NCBI GenBank assembly: GCA_002840505.1
Contig: PHBC01000003.1
Location: forward strand, 199,789-263,788
Direction: 5' to 3'
From: Deltaproteobacteria bacterium HGW-Deltaproteobacteria-2
Lineage (GTDB): Bacteria; Desulfobacterota; Syntrophia; Syntrophales; Smithellaceae
Length of the DNA: 64,000 nucleotides
The first letter of the stretch is position 1. Every line of letters begins with the position of its first letter. The position numbers were made by a program, and so were the translations under genes. The notes under the pieces are model-generated. The model was not told the origin of the DNA and made no database searches. It saw only the letters and a list, made by a program, of their open reading frames with translations. Below are positions 26,791 to 37,150 of this stretch, piece by piece.

Positions 26791-29604
26791 TCAGGCAGAA
26801 ATAATTTTTTGCAAAAATTGACCTGTTGCAGATTTTCCTTCCTGTGCCACTTTTTCGACTGTACCAGAGGCGATAATTCTACCGCCACCGGAACCACCTT
26901 CCGGTCCGAGATCAATAACGTAATCTGCACACTTAATTATATCTAAATTATGTTCAATTACGACCATCGTATTGCCCATATCCACAAGGCGGATTAAAAC
27001 ATCCAGCAACTTCTGAATATCCGCAAAATGCAATCCAATGGTAGGTTCATCCAGAATATAAAGAGTATTACTGTTGACTTTCTTGCCCAATTCCCTTGCC
27101 AGTTTTATTCTCTGCGCTTCTCCGCCGGAAAGAGTGGTCGCCGACTGTCCCAAGTGAACATAGCCTAAACCAACCTCATAGAGCATTTGCAGATGTGATT
27201 TAATCGACGGGATATTGGAAAAAAACTGCAACGCCTGATTGACCGTCATATCCAAAATATCGGCAATATTTTTATCTTTGTATTTAATATCCAGCGTATC
27301 GGAATTGAATCGTTTACCGCGGCAAACGTCGCAAGTTACATAAACGTCCGGTAGAAAATGCATTTCTATCTTGATCATGCCGTTACCTTCACAGGCTTCG
27401 CAGCGGCCGCCTTTCACGTTAAAACTGAATCGACCAGGTTTATAGCCGCGCATCCGAGCTTCGGGAAGATTGGCAAAAAGATCGCGGATAAAAGAAAAGA
27501 TTCCCGTATAAGTTACCGGATTAGATCGAGGAGTGCGTCCGATGGGCTGTTGATTAATCATGATGACCCGTTCAATATCACCTAAGTCGACAACTTTTTT
27601 AATTTTCCCCATTGATCCATTATGTTGATTCAAACGACGCGCCATCACCTTATAAAGAGTTTCAATGATCATTGTGCTTTTGCCGGAACCTGATACCCCT
27701 GTTACCGCTGTAAATAGTCCTACAGGTATTTTAATATCAATATTCTTGAGGTTGTTTTCAGTTGCTCCTTCTAAAATTATATATCTTCCGGTAAGTGGAC
27801 GTCTTGTTGGCGGCAGCGCGATGGATTCTTTACCCGATAAATATCTACCGGTGAGCGATTCATTGCTTAGCAAAATTTCCCCGGGAGTTCCTTGAAAAAC
27901 AATTTCTCCTCCCTGTGTTCCGGCACCAGGGCCCATATCCACAATGTGATCGCAGGAAAGGATCATATCGGCGTCATGTTCCACAACCAGTACGGTATTG
28001 CCCATATCGCGCAGTTTTTTCAAAGTATCAATCAGGCGCAAATTATCTCTCTGGTGCAGTCCGACGGTTGGCTCATCAAGCACATACAAAACTCCCATCA
28101 AGCCGGAACCGATTTGTGTAGCCAGCCGGATGCGTTGACTTTCCCCTCCCGATAAAGACAAAGTCGATCTCTCCAGGCTTAAATAATCCATGCCGACATT
28201 GAGCAAAAACTGAAGTCGATTTTTAATTTCTTTTATTATTCTTTCGGTAATATTCCTTTCCTGAGGAGACAGTACCAGCTGTTCGAAAAAATTGAAACAC
28301 TCGCGGATGGACATTTGGCAAAGCTCATAAATATTTTTCCCACCAACTGTAACGGCAAGTACTTCTTTTTTTAAACGCGCACCATGACAGGCATCGCATG
28401 CGCTCGAATCAATGTAGCGAATCAAATCATTGCGCACCGCGGTCGAAGCCGTTTCTTTCCAGCGTCGTTCCAATTGATTAATCGCTCCCTCAAAAGGCCG
28501 GTGAGAAAAGTATCTTTTATTCGGACGATCATGATAAAATTTAATATTTTCTTTACCCGATCCGTAAAGAAGAATGTTCTGAATTTTTTCCGGCAATTTA
28601 TTAAAAGGCGTATCAACATCAAAACCGTAGTGAGCGCTCAACGCATCCAAAATACTATAATAGTAGAGAGAACTTCGGCCGGCCCAGGGCGCAATTGCTC
28701 CTTCCCTCAAAGACAATCCGGTATCAGGCACAACCAGATACACCGAAAAGTGCATACGGGAGCCAAGGCCATTGCAATCAGGACATGCACCATAAGGACT
28801 ATTGAAAGAAAACATGCGGGGAGTAAGCGCAGGCATGCTTATTCCGCAATCGGGACAAGCATATTTTTCGCTGAAAAGTGTTTCTTGTCCACCGGAGGTA
28901 ACTATACGCACAAGGCCATCCGCTCGGCTGGCTGCAATCTCAAGAGAATCACGCAATCTTTTCCTCAGGCCTTCTTTCAAAACCAGTCGGTCAACAATGA
29001 GATCGATATCGTGACGCTTATTCTTTTCCAGAACAATTTCTTCCGCCAGATCCCGAACCTCTCCATCGATGCGGACGCGCGCGAATCCTTCTTTCTGGAG
29101 CTTTTTTAGTTCTTTCTGGAACTCGCCTTTTTTCCCGCGGACAAGCGGCGCCATAATGCTGAAGTTTGTATTAACCGGAAGTGAAAGAACACTCTCCAGA
29201 ATACTGTCAATTGTCTGTGATTTAATCTCTCGTCCGCACCGGTAACAATGACAAACACCTATGCCGGCGTAAAGTAAACGGAAATAATCATAGATTTCGG
29301 TGACGGTGCCTACCGTCGAACGCGGATTATGGCTGGCTGTGCGCTGCTCGATAGCTATAGCTGGCGATAAACCCTCAATGGATTCGACATCCGGCTTATC
29401 CATTTGCCCGATAAACTGACGCGCGTAAGTGGAAAGCGATTCCACATATCGCCTTTGACCTTCGGCATAGATTGTGTCGAAAGCAAGCGATGATTTACCC
29501 GAACCGCTTACACCGGTAATAATGACAAACTCATCGCGAGGAATGTCTAAACTTATATTTTTTAAATTATGCTGGGAAGCACCTTTGATTCTTATTGCAC
29601 CCAT
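26791..29604 (-). CDS. uvrA: excinuclease ABC subunit A
   Basis: UvrA is the damage-recognition ATPase of nucleotide excision repair. The 937-residue length is normal. Two ABC modules are seen: Walker A GVSGSGKSSLAF near residue 31 and GVSGSGKSTMI near 640. The signatures LSGGESQRIRLA and LSGGEAQRIKLA and zinc fingers CPDCGISMP...CPDCNG and CEACEGNG...CDVCRG are present. It lies downstream of two peptidyl-prolyl isomerase genes and mfd, all leftward, with short gaps, so the mfd-PPIase-PPIase-uvrA row may be one transcript. Confidence 0.96.
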   Translation of the reverse strand: MGAIRIKGASQHNLKNISLDIPRDEFVIITGVSGSGKSSLAFDTIYAEGQRRYVESLSTYARQFIGQMDKPDVESIEGLSPAIAIEQRTASHNPRSTVGTVTEIYDYFRLLYAGIGVCHCYRCGREIKSQTIDSILESVLSLPVNTNFSIMAPLVRGKKGEFQKELKKLQKEGFARVRIDGEVRDLAEEIVLEKNKRHDIDLIVDRLVLKEGLRKRLRDSLEIAASRADGLVRIVTSGGQETLFSEKYACPDCGISMPALTPRMFSFNSPYGACPDCNGLGSRMHFSVYLVVPDTGLSLREGAIAPWAGRSSLYYYSILDALSAHYGFDVDTPFNKLPEKIQNILLYGSGKENIKFYHDRPNKRYFSHRPFEGAINQLERRWKETASTAVRNDLIRYIDSSACDACHGARLKKEVLAVTVGGKNIYELCQMSIRECFNFFEQLVLSPQERNITERIIKEIKNRLQFLLNVGMDYLSLERSTLSLSGGESQRIRLATQIGSGLMGVLYVLDEPTVGLHQRDNLRLIDTLKKLRDMGNTVLVVEHDADMILSCDHIVDMGPGAGTQGGEIVFQGTPGEILLSNESLTGRYLSGKESIALPPTRRPLTGRYIILEGATENNLKNIDIKIPVGLFTAVTGVSGSGKSTMIIETLYKVMARRLNQHNGSMGKIKKVVDLGDIERVIMINQQPIGRTPRSNPVTYTGIFSFIRDLFANLPEARMRGYKPGRFSFNVKGGRCEACEGNGMIKIEMHFLPDVYVTCDVCRGKRFNSDTLDIKYKDKNIADILDMTVNQALQFFSNIPSIKSHLQMLYEVGLGYVHLGQSATTLSGGEAQRIKLARELGKKVNSNTLYILDEPTIGLHFADIQKLLDVLIRLVDMGNTMVVIEHNLDIIKCADYVIDLGPEGGSGGGRIIASGTVEKVAQEGKSATGQFLQKIISA

Positions 29605-29624
29605 ATTATTACTTTGTCATTCTT

Positions 29625-30599
29625 TTATAATTTTACTTCAATGTGCGATTTTGCCCGGATGGAGGCAATCCATTCCTCAAATTTTTTATCTAATTTCTCA
29701 TCTTCAATTTTAGTCTTTATTTCTTCCCGTACCGCAGTGATTGGTTTCAACCCGGCCCCTTTTTTATCCACCACCTGAATTATGTGAAATCCTACGCTGG
29801 ATTCGATTACTTCGCTTATTTGCCCCACGGGAAGGCTAAACGCCACCTTCTCTACTTCCGGAATAATCGTACCTCTTCCGATAAAACCAACATCGCCGCC
29901 CTGTGCCGCCGCCGGTCCCTGTGAATATTTTACAATTAACAAATCAAAAGATTCTCCAGCTATAACACGCTTATGCAACTGCATAGCCCCGGTTCTCACT
30001 TGTGTTATCGCATTGCTATCCGCTTTAGGAGGTTTCAATAATAAAAGCTGTTTAATTCTAACAGTTTCCTCACCTTCATAGTCCTGGCGGTTTTTGTTGT
30101 AATACTCGCCTATTTCCTCATCAGTGACAATAACTTTGGATTTGATTTCCCGCCGCAACAGACGAGCGCGCATCATCTGCGTCCTTATCTCTTTTTTAAC
30201 AGAGTCAAGTGAATTACCTTCTTTTGCAAGATTTTTCAGAAAATCCTGCATGCTCATTTTTTGTTTGGACATTATATCCCGAATCACGTCCATAACTTCT
30301 TCGTCTTTAACGATAATACCTGTACCTGATTTTTTCCCTTCTTGTTCAATCAGAATATTATCAATGAGCCGCTGCAAGAAAGCAGATCTTGTCTGTTTAA
30401 TAACTGTTTCTTTATTATTGCCTTTATAAGTATTATCGATGTTTTTCAAATAAGGCTCAAAAGCGGCATTAAATTCGTAAAGTGTTATTATATCATCATT
30501 TACTACGGCAATAATTCTATCTACAACCTCGGCACCAACCGGCACGCACAAAAGTATTACACCCCATAAAATCAAGAATAATTTTTTATAAAACTTCAC
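29625..30599 (-). CDS. SurA-like periplasmic peptidyl-prolyl isomerase
   Basis: The 324-residue protein has a signal peptide (about 1-23), a SurA N-terminal chaperone region (VDRIIAVVNDDIITLYEF) and one parvulin domain (about 175-275; VRIKQLLLLKPP, GGDVGFIGRGTIIPEVEKVAFSLPVGQISEV). E. coli SurA has two parvulin domains, so this is a shorter relative, likely aiding outer-membrane protein folding. It lies 20 bases upstream of uvrA and 27 bases downstream of a second PPIase. Confidence 0.88.
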   Translation of the reverse strand: MKFYKKLFLILWGVILLCVPVGAEVVDRIIAVVNDDIITLYEFNAAFEPYLKNIDNTYKGNNKETVIKQTRSAFLQRLIDNILIEQEGKKSGTGIIVKDEEVMDVIRDIMSKQKMSMQDFLKNLAKEGNSLDSVKKEIRTQMMRARLLRREIKSKVIVTDEEIGEYYNKNRQDYEGEETVRIKQLLLLKPPKADSNAITQVRTGAMQLHKRVIAGESFDLLIVKYSQGPAAAQGGDVGFIGRGTIIPEVEKVAFSLPVGQISEVIESSVGFHIIQVVDKKGAGLKPITAVREEIKTKIEDEKLDKKFEEWIASIRAKSHIEVKL

Positions 30600-30626
30600 A
30601 GTATTTCCTCCATTTCTTTATATTAC

Positions 30627-31622
30627 TTATTCTTTACCCAAGATATTTTTTTCTTTTTTAATCACCGCTTTCATTTTCAATGCCTCAAGCCAGTTTATAA
30701 AAGCTGCATCTTCTTTTTGCGACCGAATATCGGTGATCACTTCTTCCTTGATATCCTTAAATTTTCCAATTCTTGCCGATTGAACTTCCAGCACTTTAAA
30801 AATATGAAATCCATAAGAACTTTGAACAACCGGACTTATCTTTTTGACCGGCAGACTGAAAATAGTTTTATCCAAAGGTTCCGGCATGGTTTGTCTGGTG
30901 ATAAATCCCAGATCTCCGCCCCGGTTAGCTTCCGGACCGACAGATACCTCAGCAGCAACAGAAGCAAAATCTTCACCGGCTTTTAATCTTGCTGACACCT
31001 TTTTAGCCAAAGCTAAATCTCGAACAACTATCTGCGCAACTCTCACCCGAGATTCCGTTTTGTAATTGTTGCGGTGTTCATTAAAATATTTTTCGGCTTC
31101 ATTATCCGTTATTTTAATGTTTGCATTGACATCTATTGCAACAAGTTTCTGCAAAAGCATCTCTTTTTTAAAATCTTCTTTCCACTGTTCATATTTTACA
31201 TTTTCCTGTGTCAGCAAATTGGAAAAATCTTTTCCAAAATCCTGCTTAAATTCTTTAATTTTCCCCTCCAGTTCGGCGTCGGTTATAGAAATATTGAGTT
31301 GCTGCGCACGCAGGAACATTATTTTTTCCGTAATCATAGCATCCAGAACTTCTTCTTCAAACCGTTTCCTGTAATCGGGTTGATCTAAAAAATCTCTGGG
31401 CACAATGTGCATTTCGCGGTCAAGTTGCGATTTATAATCTTCCAGATATATTTTGGAACCATTAACCATGGCGACATAAGGTTTAAAAAAGGTATTAATC
31501 TTATCGCACGCAATAGTAGCACTGAATAGCATTAAGCAAAAGACGACACAACAAAGCGATAAAATCGCTTTGAATTTATTAATGGAGAAAGAAACATCGG
31601 AATACGGTTTTGAGTTAACCAT
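30627..31622 (-). CDS. parvulin-type peptidyl-prolyl isomerase, membrane-anchored
   Basis: The 331-residue protein has an N-terminal hydrophobic segment (about 18-40) ending near SATIAC. This could be a non-canonical lipobox or a signal anchor. A SurA-N-like helical region (FEEEVLDAMITEKIMFLRAQ) and one parvulin domain (about 190-290; GGDLGFITRQTMPEPLDKTIFSLPV) follow. It is a likely periplasmic foldase paralogous to its neighbour. It sits 26 bases downstream of mfd. Confidence 0.85.
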   Translation of the reverse strand: MVNSKPYSDVSFSINKFKAILSLCCVVFCLMLFSATIACDKINTFFKPYVAMVNGSKIYLEDYKSQLDREMHIVPRDFLDQPDYRKRFEEEVLDAMITEKIMFLRAQQLNISITDAELEGKIKEFKQDFGKDFSNLLTQENVKYEQWKEDFKKEMLLQKLVAIDVNANIKITDNEAEKYFNEHRNNYKTESRVRVAQIVVRDLALAKKVSARLKAGEDFASVAAEVSVGPEANRGGDLGFITRQTMPEPLDKTIFSLPVKKISPVVQSSYGFHIFKVLEVQSARIGKFKDIKEEVITDIRSQKEDAAFINWLEALKMKAVIKKEKNILGKE

Positions 31623-31648
31623 AATATTTCTTTATATCTTGATTGACG

Positions 31649-34600
31649 CTATTGGGCAAGCATCTTTAACAATAAATCAGCCTGTTCTAATATCTGGGTT
31701 TCAGTGAGTCTTGGGGCCGGCACAAACAATTTACAATCCGGCGTAAAGCGTAAGTCTTTAATTTTCTTACGGTAAAGAGAAATAATTTTTGCCGGATCGA
31801 CCGGAGAAGTATCTAGGAAGAAAATATACAGATATTTGCCGTCATAGCCCATTTTCTTCCCCTTCAGCGGTTTAAGATAATTTCTTATGTTGATTACCTG
31901 AAGCAAATTGTCCACTGATTGCGGTGGCTTACCGTAGCAATCCTGTAATTCGCTCCTGATCTGATCAATGTCTTCTTCGTTTTCGGCTAAAGATATTCTT
32001 TTATATAAAACCAGCCGATGGTGAACATCCTGTACATACTCTTCCGGAATAAATGCGGAGATTCCCAATTGAATCTCCGGCATCAATTCTTCTTCAGTAC
32101 TCTTTTCTCCCTTGATTTCCCGAACAGTTTTTTCCATCAACTCGGTATAAAGTTCATAACCAACAGCGGAAATATGGCCGGATTGGGAAATGCCCAGCAG
32201 GTTTCCTCCGCCGCGAATTTCCAGATCATTATAAGCTATTCTGAATCCTGATCCCGGCTCGGAAAATTCCTTGATTACCTGCAGTCTTTTCATCGCTTCA
32301 CGGGAAAGCATTGCTCCGCGAGGCAATAAAAGATAAGCAAATGCTTCCTGATTGGATCGTCCTACTCTGCCGCGAATTTGATAGAGCTGCGCCAATCCGA
32401 ATTTTTCGGCACGGTTGATAATTATAGTATTAGCCGTGGGGATATCCAGACCGGAACCGATAATAGTAGTGCAAACAAGAACATCACATTCCTGTCGGAC
32501 AAATTTAGCCATTGCCTTTTCAATTTCTGCTGGCTTCATCTGGCCATGAACAACCTCGATTCTCGCCTGCGGCACCAGACTTTGAATAAGACGAGCGATA
32601 GAATAAATTGAGCGCACCCGGTCATGGACAAAAAATACCTGCCCCTGCCGCGACAATTCTTTCTCTATCGCTGTCTTGATCGCATCCTCATCGAATTCCA
32701 GAACATATGTTTTTATGGAGACACGATCTTCCGGTGGCGTGTTGATAATGGACAAATCCCTGATGCCGATCAGTGATAAATGAAGCGTGCGCGGAATCGG
32801 CGTCGCCGAGAGCGTCAGCACATCGACCAGTGTGCGCATCTTCTTTAATTTTTCCTTATGCGACACACCAAAGCGTTGTTCCTCATCGATTATCACCAAT
32901 CCTAAATCTTTAAACTCAACGTCCTTTTGAAGCAGGCGATGTGTCCCCACGACAATATCCACCTTCTGACTTTTTAACTCTTGTATAATCTTTTTTTGTT
33001 CGGTGACGCTTTTAAAACGATTCAATACCTCCACATGAACGGGAAAATCATTGAAACGGCGGGAAAAAGTCTGATAATGCTGCTCCGCTAAAATGGTCGT
33101 GGGCACTAAAACGGCAACCTGCTTGCCGTCCATGACAGCACGAAAAGCCGAACGAATCGCCACTTCCGTTTTACCAAAGCCTGCATCACCGCAAATAAGA
33201 CGGTCCATGGGTTTACCGTCATCCATATCGAGATGAATATCTTCAATTGCTTTGACTTGATCCGGAGTTTCTTCAAATTCAAAGGTAGAGCAGAATTCCT
33301 CGTAAATCCTGTCCGGCGGAGTAAATGATTTTCTCTCCAACGCCTCGCGGGCGGCATAAATGGAGACCAGCTCCTCGGCATATTCCCGCACTGATTTTTT
33401 TACCTTTTCTTTGACCGCTTCCCAGGAAGAGCCACCCATCCGGTCTATCTTCGGTACATACCCCTCCGGGCCAAGATAGCGTTGAATCCTGTCCAGAGAA
33501 TTAACAGGAATGTATAGTTTATCGCTGTCCGCATATTCAATAACCAGAAAATCGTTTTCGATTTTTCTCACCGTAATTTTTTTCAATCCGCGATAAACAC
33601 CAATGCCGAAATCAGTATGAACGACAAAGTCGCCCTCTTTCAAATCCCCGAAGGATTTTAAAAAATAACCTTCACGTGTCGGACGCGTGCGTCGGCGGGG
33701 TGCTTTTTTGACAAATATTTCTTCCTCGCTCAAACAAGCCAGCTTCATCACCGGGATAATAAAACTTGTGGAAATCTCGCCTTCCAATAAAAGCAACTGA
33801 GATTTTCCTTCCCATTGAGAAATAATTTCCAGAGTTGGTTTGTTTTCAGATAACGTCTGAACCGGCAAATCATAGGATAAAAGCAGATGTTTCATCCGAT
33901 GCAGAGCTTCCTGATCCGGACAGAAGAACAAAATCATCATCCCATCGGCCAGCCATGAATTAATCTTTTCCACCGTCTTGCGCAAAAAAGCATCTTCCTT
34001 GATTTCACCGGCAAGCAAATCACCCGCACACACGTATTGGCAGGTTTCAAAAGCAACCGCAGCAGCAGATTCCGTTCCCTGATCCAGATTAAGCCCTTCC
34101 AGAGAAATCTGCCCGAATCTGTCAATGTTGGTTAAGATACTGGCCGGATCAATATAAGCGTTTTCTTTTTCAAGATAAAATTTGCCACTATTCTTAGTTT
34201 TGAATAATAACTTATCTATGCTTAGTTCCGCGTTCTGCATCGACTGATTTATGGCCAGCGGATTATCTAAAACCATCAGAGTATTCGTCGGTAAATAATT
34301 AAAAAGACTGGACAGTTTATTATACGAGAACCCGGTATCGTCGTATGTTTCGTAAAACAGCGGCAGAAATATAGGGTTGATGGAAGTAGACAATCCATTC
34401 CCCAGAGAATCTACAAGGCTATCGCGAGTTTCGCGGGACAGAGCGAGATCAGCGGCACGCCGTCGAATATTACGGACAGCCAACTCGAGTGATTGCGGAT
34501 TGATCATAACCTCGCTTGACGGCGGCACAACAAAGGCGGACGCCTGCCCTATCGACCGTTGAGAAGAAGCGTCGAAAGTTCTGATAGACTCGATTTCGTC

Positions 34601-35200
34601 GCCAACCATTTCCAAGCGCAGAGGATTATTTTCAGCCGGAGGAAATATGTCAATAAGGTTTCCCCGAATACTGAATTCACCTTTTTCTTCCACCAAGCCG
34701 ACTCTTTTGTAACCTCCGGACATCAGACGCGAGCAGAAATCATCTCTATTTATTGTATCGCCCGTAGAAATTATTTGTAGATATTGATTAAACTGGGCAA
34801 CGGGCATAACTTTTTGCATCAAAGCAATCACGGACGTAACAACAATGATTCCCGTGTTTACTTGCAGGCTGGTCAGCGCTTCCAGACGGGCTAATTCTTC
34901 CTCTCTCTGGAGAGCAAACATGTCAATTGTCAGAAAATCAAGCGACGGATAATAAAATACAACCCCTTCTCCCAGAAACAATGCTAAATTACGCGCGACT
35001 ACCGCCGCTTCTTTTTCTTCCGGACAGATAACAAGCAAAGGTTTTTCCAAACGCTCAAAAAGAAGAGATATCAAAAAGGACCGAGCGGCACCTTTTAGTC
35101 CGCTTACATTAACCTGTTTTATCCCCTCTTCAATCTGTCTGGTCAGATTATATAACGGTTTGATATCTTCTTTATTTTTCTTTGTAATAATTTTCCGCAC
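31649..35200 (-). CDS. mfd: transcription-repair coupling factor
   Basis: Mfd displaces stalled RNA polymerase and recruits UvrA. The 1,183 residues show the full layout: UvrB-homology N-terminus, RNA-polymerase interacting domain ([17 protein letters not shown] onward), then SF2 helicase motors ([16 protein letters not shown] Walker [38 protein letters not shown]) and the C-terminal regulatory TRCF domain. The start is GTG at 35,200. Its position in the same row as uvrA, three genes downstream, places the two partner proteins of coupled repair together. Confidence 0.96.
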   Translation of the reverse strand: MRKIITKKNKEDIKPLYNLTRQIEEGIKQVNVSGLKGAARSFLISLLFERLEKPLLVICPEEKEAAVVARNLALFLGEGVVFYYPSLDFLTIDMFALQREEELARLEALTSLQVNTGIIVVTSVIALMQKVMPVAQFNQYLQIISTGDTINRDDFCSRLMSGGYKRVGLVEEKGEFSIRGNLIDIFPPAENNPLRLEMVGDEIESIRTFDASSQRSIGQASAFVVPPSSEVMINPQSLELAVRNIRRRAADLALSRETRDSLVDSLGNGLSTSINPIFLPLFYETYDDTGFSYNKLSSLFNYLPTNTLMVLDNPLAINQSMQNAELSIDKLLFKTKNSGKFYLEKENAYIDPASILTNIDRFGQISLEGLNLDQGTESAAAVAFETCQYVCAGDLLAGEIKEDAFLRKTVEKINSWLADGMMILFFCPDQEALHRMKHLLLSYDLPVQTLSENKPTLEIISQWEGKSQLLLLEGEISTSFIIPVMKLACLSEEEIFVKKAPRRRTRPTREGYFLKSFGDLKEGDFVVHTDFGIGVYRGLKKITVRKIENDFLVIEYADSDKLYIPVNSLDRIQRYLGPEGYVPKIDRMGGSSWEAVKEKVKKSVREYAEELVSIYAAREALERKSFTPPDRIYEEFCSTFEFEETPDQVKAIEDIHLDMDDGKPMDRLICGDAGFGKTEVAIRSAFRAVMDGKQVAVLVPTTILAEQHYQTFSRRFNDFPVHVEVLNRFKSVTEQKKIIQELKSQKVDIVVGTHRLLQKDVEFKDLGLVIIDEEQRFGVSHKEKLKKMRTLVDVLTLSATPIPRTLHLSLIGIRDLSIINTPPEDRVSIKTYVLEFDEDAIKTAIEKELSRQGQVFFVHDRVRSIYSIARLIQSLVPQARIEVVHGQMKPAEIEKAMAKFVRQECDVLVCTTIIGSGLDIPTANTIIINRAEKFGLAQLYQIRGRVGRSNQEAFAYLLLPRGAMLSREAMKRLQVIKEFSEPGSGFRIAYNDLEIRGGGNLLGISQSGHISAVGYELYTELMEKTVREIKGEKSTEEELMPEIQLGISAFIPEEYVQDVHHRLVLYKRISLAENEEDIDQIRSELQDCYGKPPQSVDNLLQVINIRNYLKPLKGKKMGYDGKYLYIFFLDTSPVDPAKIISLYRKKIKDLRFTPDCKLFVPAPRLTETQILEQADLLLKMLAQ

Positions 35201-35397
35201 TGATTAGAGCCCAACTTCGTTTAAATTATGATCAAGCAACACCAAAACCCATTCTGAATCAAAATACATCTTCAATCCAGAATGGGTAAGTTCAAGTATT
35301 TTTCTAATCTTCTTTCCCGGATAATTCAATTAAAAATTTCTTTTTTCTGGAATTGCAAATAAAAACCGCGCCGTAAGCAGTGGGACAATGCACACAA

Positions 35398-35478
35398 TCC
35401 CGATATGCTTCGCTATCGGGATAATTCGACTTGCAGTTTTCAGTTCGCCAGTGGGCTTCCAAAAACTGAGTCTCATTA
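35398..35478 (+). repeat. double-hairpin dispersed repeat, copy 2
   Basis: TCCCGATA/TATCGGGA around TGCTTCGC is followed by ATAATTCG, then CAGTTTT (35434-35440)/AAAACTG (35462-35468) and TCTCATTA. The same skeleton is seen at 5,538. The rest of the 35,201-35,560 gap is AT-rich. A leftward ORF of up to 95 codons (35,304-35,591) crosses the repeat but shows no recognised domain and is probably not a gene. Confidence 0.7.
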
Positions 35479-35560
35479 AAATCAATGCTCTCCCCAATAT
35501 CTGTTGACAACCGTCCTGTCTTTGATAAACTGTCGCCCATTAATTCAATGGAGACTAGAC

Positions 35561-36799
35561 ATGATTTCGGTAGAAGAGGCCCTAAAGACAATTCTTATTA
35601 ACTTCCGGCCGCTGGGTCTGGAAAAAATAAATATTCTGGATGGGCGCGGACGGGTGATCGGCGAAGACATTCTTGCCCCGCGCAACATTCCCTCTGCCAA
35701 CAATTCGGCTATGGACGGCTATGCCGTGCGCCACATCGACACTAAAGGCGCAACCAAAGACAAACCTCTGAAACTGAAAATTATAGAAGATATACCGGCA
35801 GGAAAAGTCGCCCTAAAAAAAATAAATAAGGGTGAGGCGGCCCGCATCATGACCGGCGCGGTAATCCCCGAAGGCGCGGACGCGATTGTCCGTCAGGAAG
35901 ATACCCTCAAAAACGGCAAAACCGTCATCATTTACACTTCAGCTAAGAAAGCAGACAATATTCGTTTTGCCGGTGAAGATGTGCGCAAAAGTGAACTGGT
36001 TATGAAAAAAGGAAGCGCTCTCCGGCCGGCGGATATCGGAATGCTCGCCGCTTTAGGTAAAGCTTTTGTCAGCGTTTATCAGAAACCGCGCGTAGCGATT
36101 ATGTCCACCGGCGATGAACTTGTCGATATCGAAATTGATCCGCCGCCTGGTAAAATCGTCAACAGCAACAGCTATTCACTGGCAGCGCAGGTGTTGGAAT
36201 GCGGCGCGATACCTATCATGTTGGGCATTTCCAAAGATAAAAAATCGGACTTGGAGGAAACATTTAAAACCGCTATGCACGCCGATTTGATTATTTCCTC
36301 CGGCGGAGTTTCCGTCGGCGATTTTGATTTTGTGAAAAACGTCATGGGAGAACTAGGCAACGCCATGCATTTTTGGCAGGTAGCCATGAGGCCGGGAAAA
36401 CCGTTGGCTTTCGGCGCTATCGAAGGCGTTCCCCTGTTTGGCCTGCCAGGTAATCCTGTATCCGCGATGGTTTCCTTCGAACAGTTCGTGCGCCCTTCCC
36501 TTTTAAAGATGCAGGGACACAAAAATATTTTCCGCCAGACTATAAAAGCAGTCTGCGCAGAGGACTTTCAGAAACAGGCGGGCTTCAAACATTTTATCCG
36601 CGCTATAGTTAAAAGGGGAAAAAATAAATATGTTGTCATTACAACTGGAGGTCAAGGCTCCGGTATTCTAAAATCAATGGTCACAGCCAACGGCCTGATT
36701 GTTATTGGAGAAAGCGAAACCAGGATTAAAAAGGGTACCGAAGTGACTGTTCAGTTACTGGATAATTCTTTATTTCAGTCCGATTCTCTCCAATTTTAA
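35561..36799 (+). CDS. moeA: molybdopterin molybdenumtransferase
   Basis: MoeA inserts molybdate (or tungstate) into the pterin cofactor. The 412-residue protein shows IPSANNSAMDGYAVR, MTGAVIPEGADAIVRQED, MSTGDELVDIE, SSGGVSVGDFDFVKNVM and FGLPGNPVSAMVSFEQFV. These cover domains I, II, III, and the C-terminal domain IV. I chose the ATG at 35,561 with TGGAGACTAG upstream over an in-frame start 19 codons earlier. Its neighbour is selC: molybdenum or tungsten formate dehydrogenases are the commonest Sec enzymes in anaerobes, a suggestive pairing (inference). Confidence 0.94.
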   Translation: MISVEEALKTILINFRPLGLEKINILDGRGRVIGEDILAPRNIPSANNSAMDGYAVRHIDTKGATKDKPLKLKIIEDIPAGKVALKKINKGEAARIMTGAVIPEGADAIVRQEDTLKNGKTVIIYTSAKKADNIRFAGEDVRKSELVMKKGSALRPADIGMLAALGKAFVSVYQKPRVAIMSTGDELVDIEIDPPPGKIVNSNSYSLAAQVLECGAIPIMLGISKDKKSDLEETFKTAMHADLIISSGGVSVGDFDFVKNVMGELGNAMHFWQVAMRPGKPLAFGAIEGVPLFGLPGNPVSAMVSFEQFVRPSLLKMQGHKNIFRQTIKAVCAEDFQKQAGFKHFIRAIVKRGKNKYVVITTGGQGSGILKSMVTANGLIVIGESETRIKKGTEVTVQLLDNSLFQSDSLQF

Positions 36800-36881
36800 C
36801 TTATTTCGTTCAAGGTATAAAAATATCACTGATATTTTTTGCATGTTGACACTTTGTTATTTTACAGATAAATTCTCAAAT

Positions 36882-36979
36882 GGAAGTGCCAAGGTCACTG
36901 GTGGGCCTCTCGGACTTCAAATCCGGTGTGGGGCGCTAAAACCGTCCCGGGTGGGTTCGATTCCCATGCACTTCCGCCA
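36882..36979 (+). tRNA. selC: tRNA-Sec (TCA)
   Basis: A 98-nt tRNA with 8-bp acceptor GGAAGTGC/GCACTTCC, discriminator G and encoded CCA. The anticodon arm CGGACTTCAAATCCG carries TCA (36917-36919). A very long variable arm (GGGGCGCTAAAACCGTCCC region) and T-arm GGGTTCGATTCCC follow. GGACTTCAAATCC matches E. coli selC exactly. It decodes UGA as selenocysteine with SelB. Its 3' 24 bases are the crossover region of the element integrated at its end, which rebuilds a complete gene. Confidence 0.97.
36956..36979 (+). repeat. attachment core attL (3' end of selC)
   Basis: The 24 bases from TTCGATTCCC to the encoded CCA recur exactly at 54,762-54,785 and 59,806-59,829. tRNA 3' ends with T-loop sequence are classic targets of tyrosine integrases, and selC is a known hotspot in other bacteria. 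Confidence 0.92.
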
Positions 36980-37016
36980 TGAAATCCAATAATATCAAGT
37001 TATTTACTTTTTAAAA

Positions 37017-37041
37017 GCGTGCCGACAGCGTGCCGATAAAC
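37017..37041 (+). repeat. left arm-type repeat pair
   Basis: GCGTGCCGACA and GCGTGCCGATA stand in tandem 38 bases inside the selC end. The same doublet occurs at 54,691-54,715, 47 bases inside the right end and in the same orientation. Paired repeats at both ends at this distance are expected of integrase arm-binding sites. Confidence 0.65.
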
Positions 37042-37150
37042 TACATTTCTTAAGATTGACAGAATAATTATTTAAGGTTATAGAATACAAAACTTTGACA
37101 AACTTTCTTAGTATATATTGCTGGTAAATTCTGAAACCAAAATCGTCAAA

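Noticed and set aside
35304-35591. Leftward 95-codon ORF upstream of mfd
   Set aside because: It overlaps the moeA start and is built largely from the double-hairpin repeat. No domain or good ribosome site was seen.
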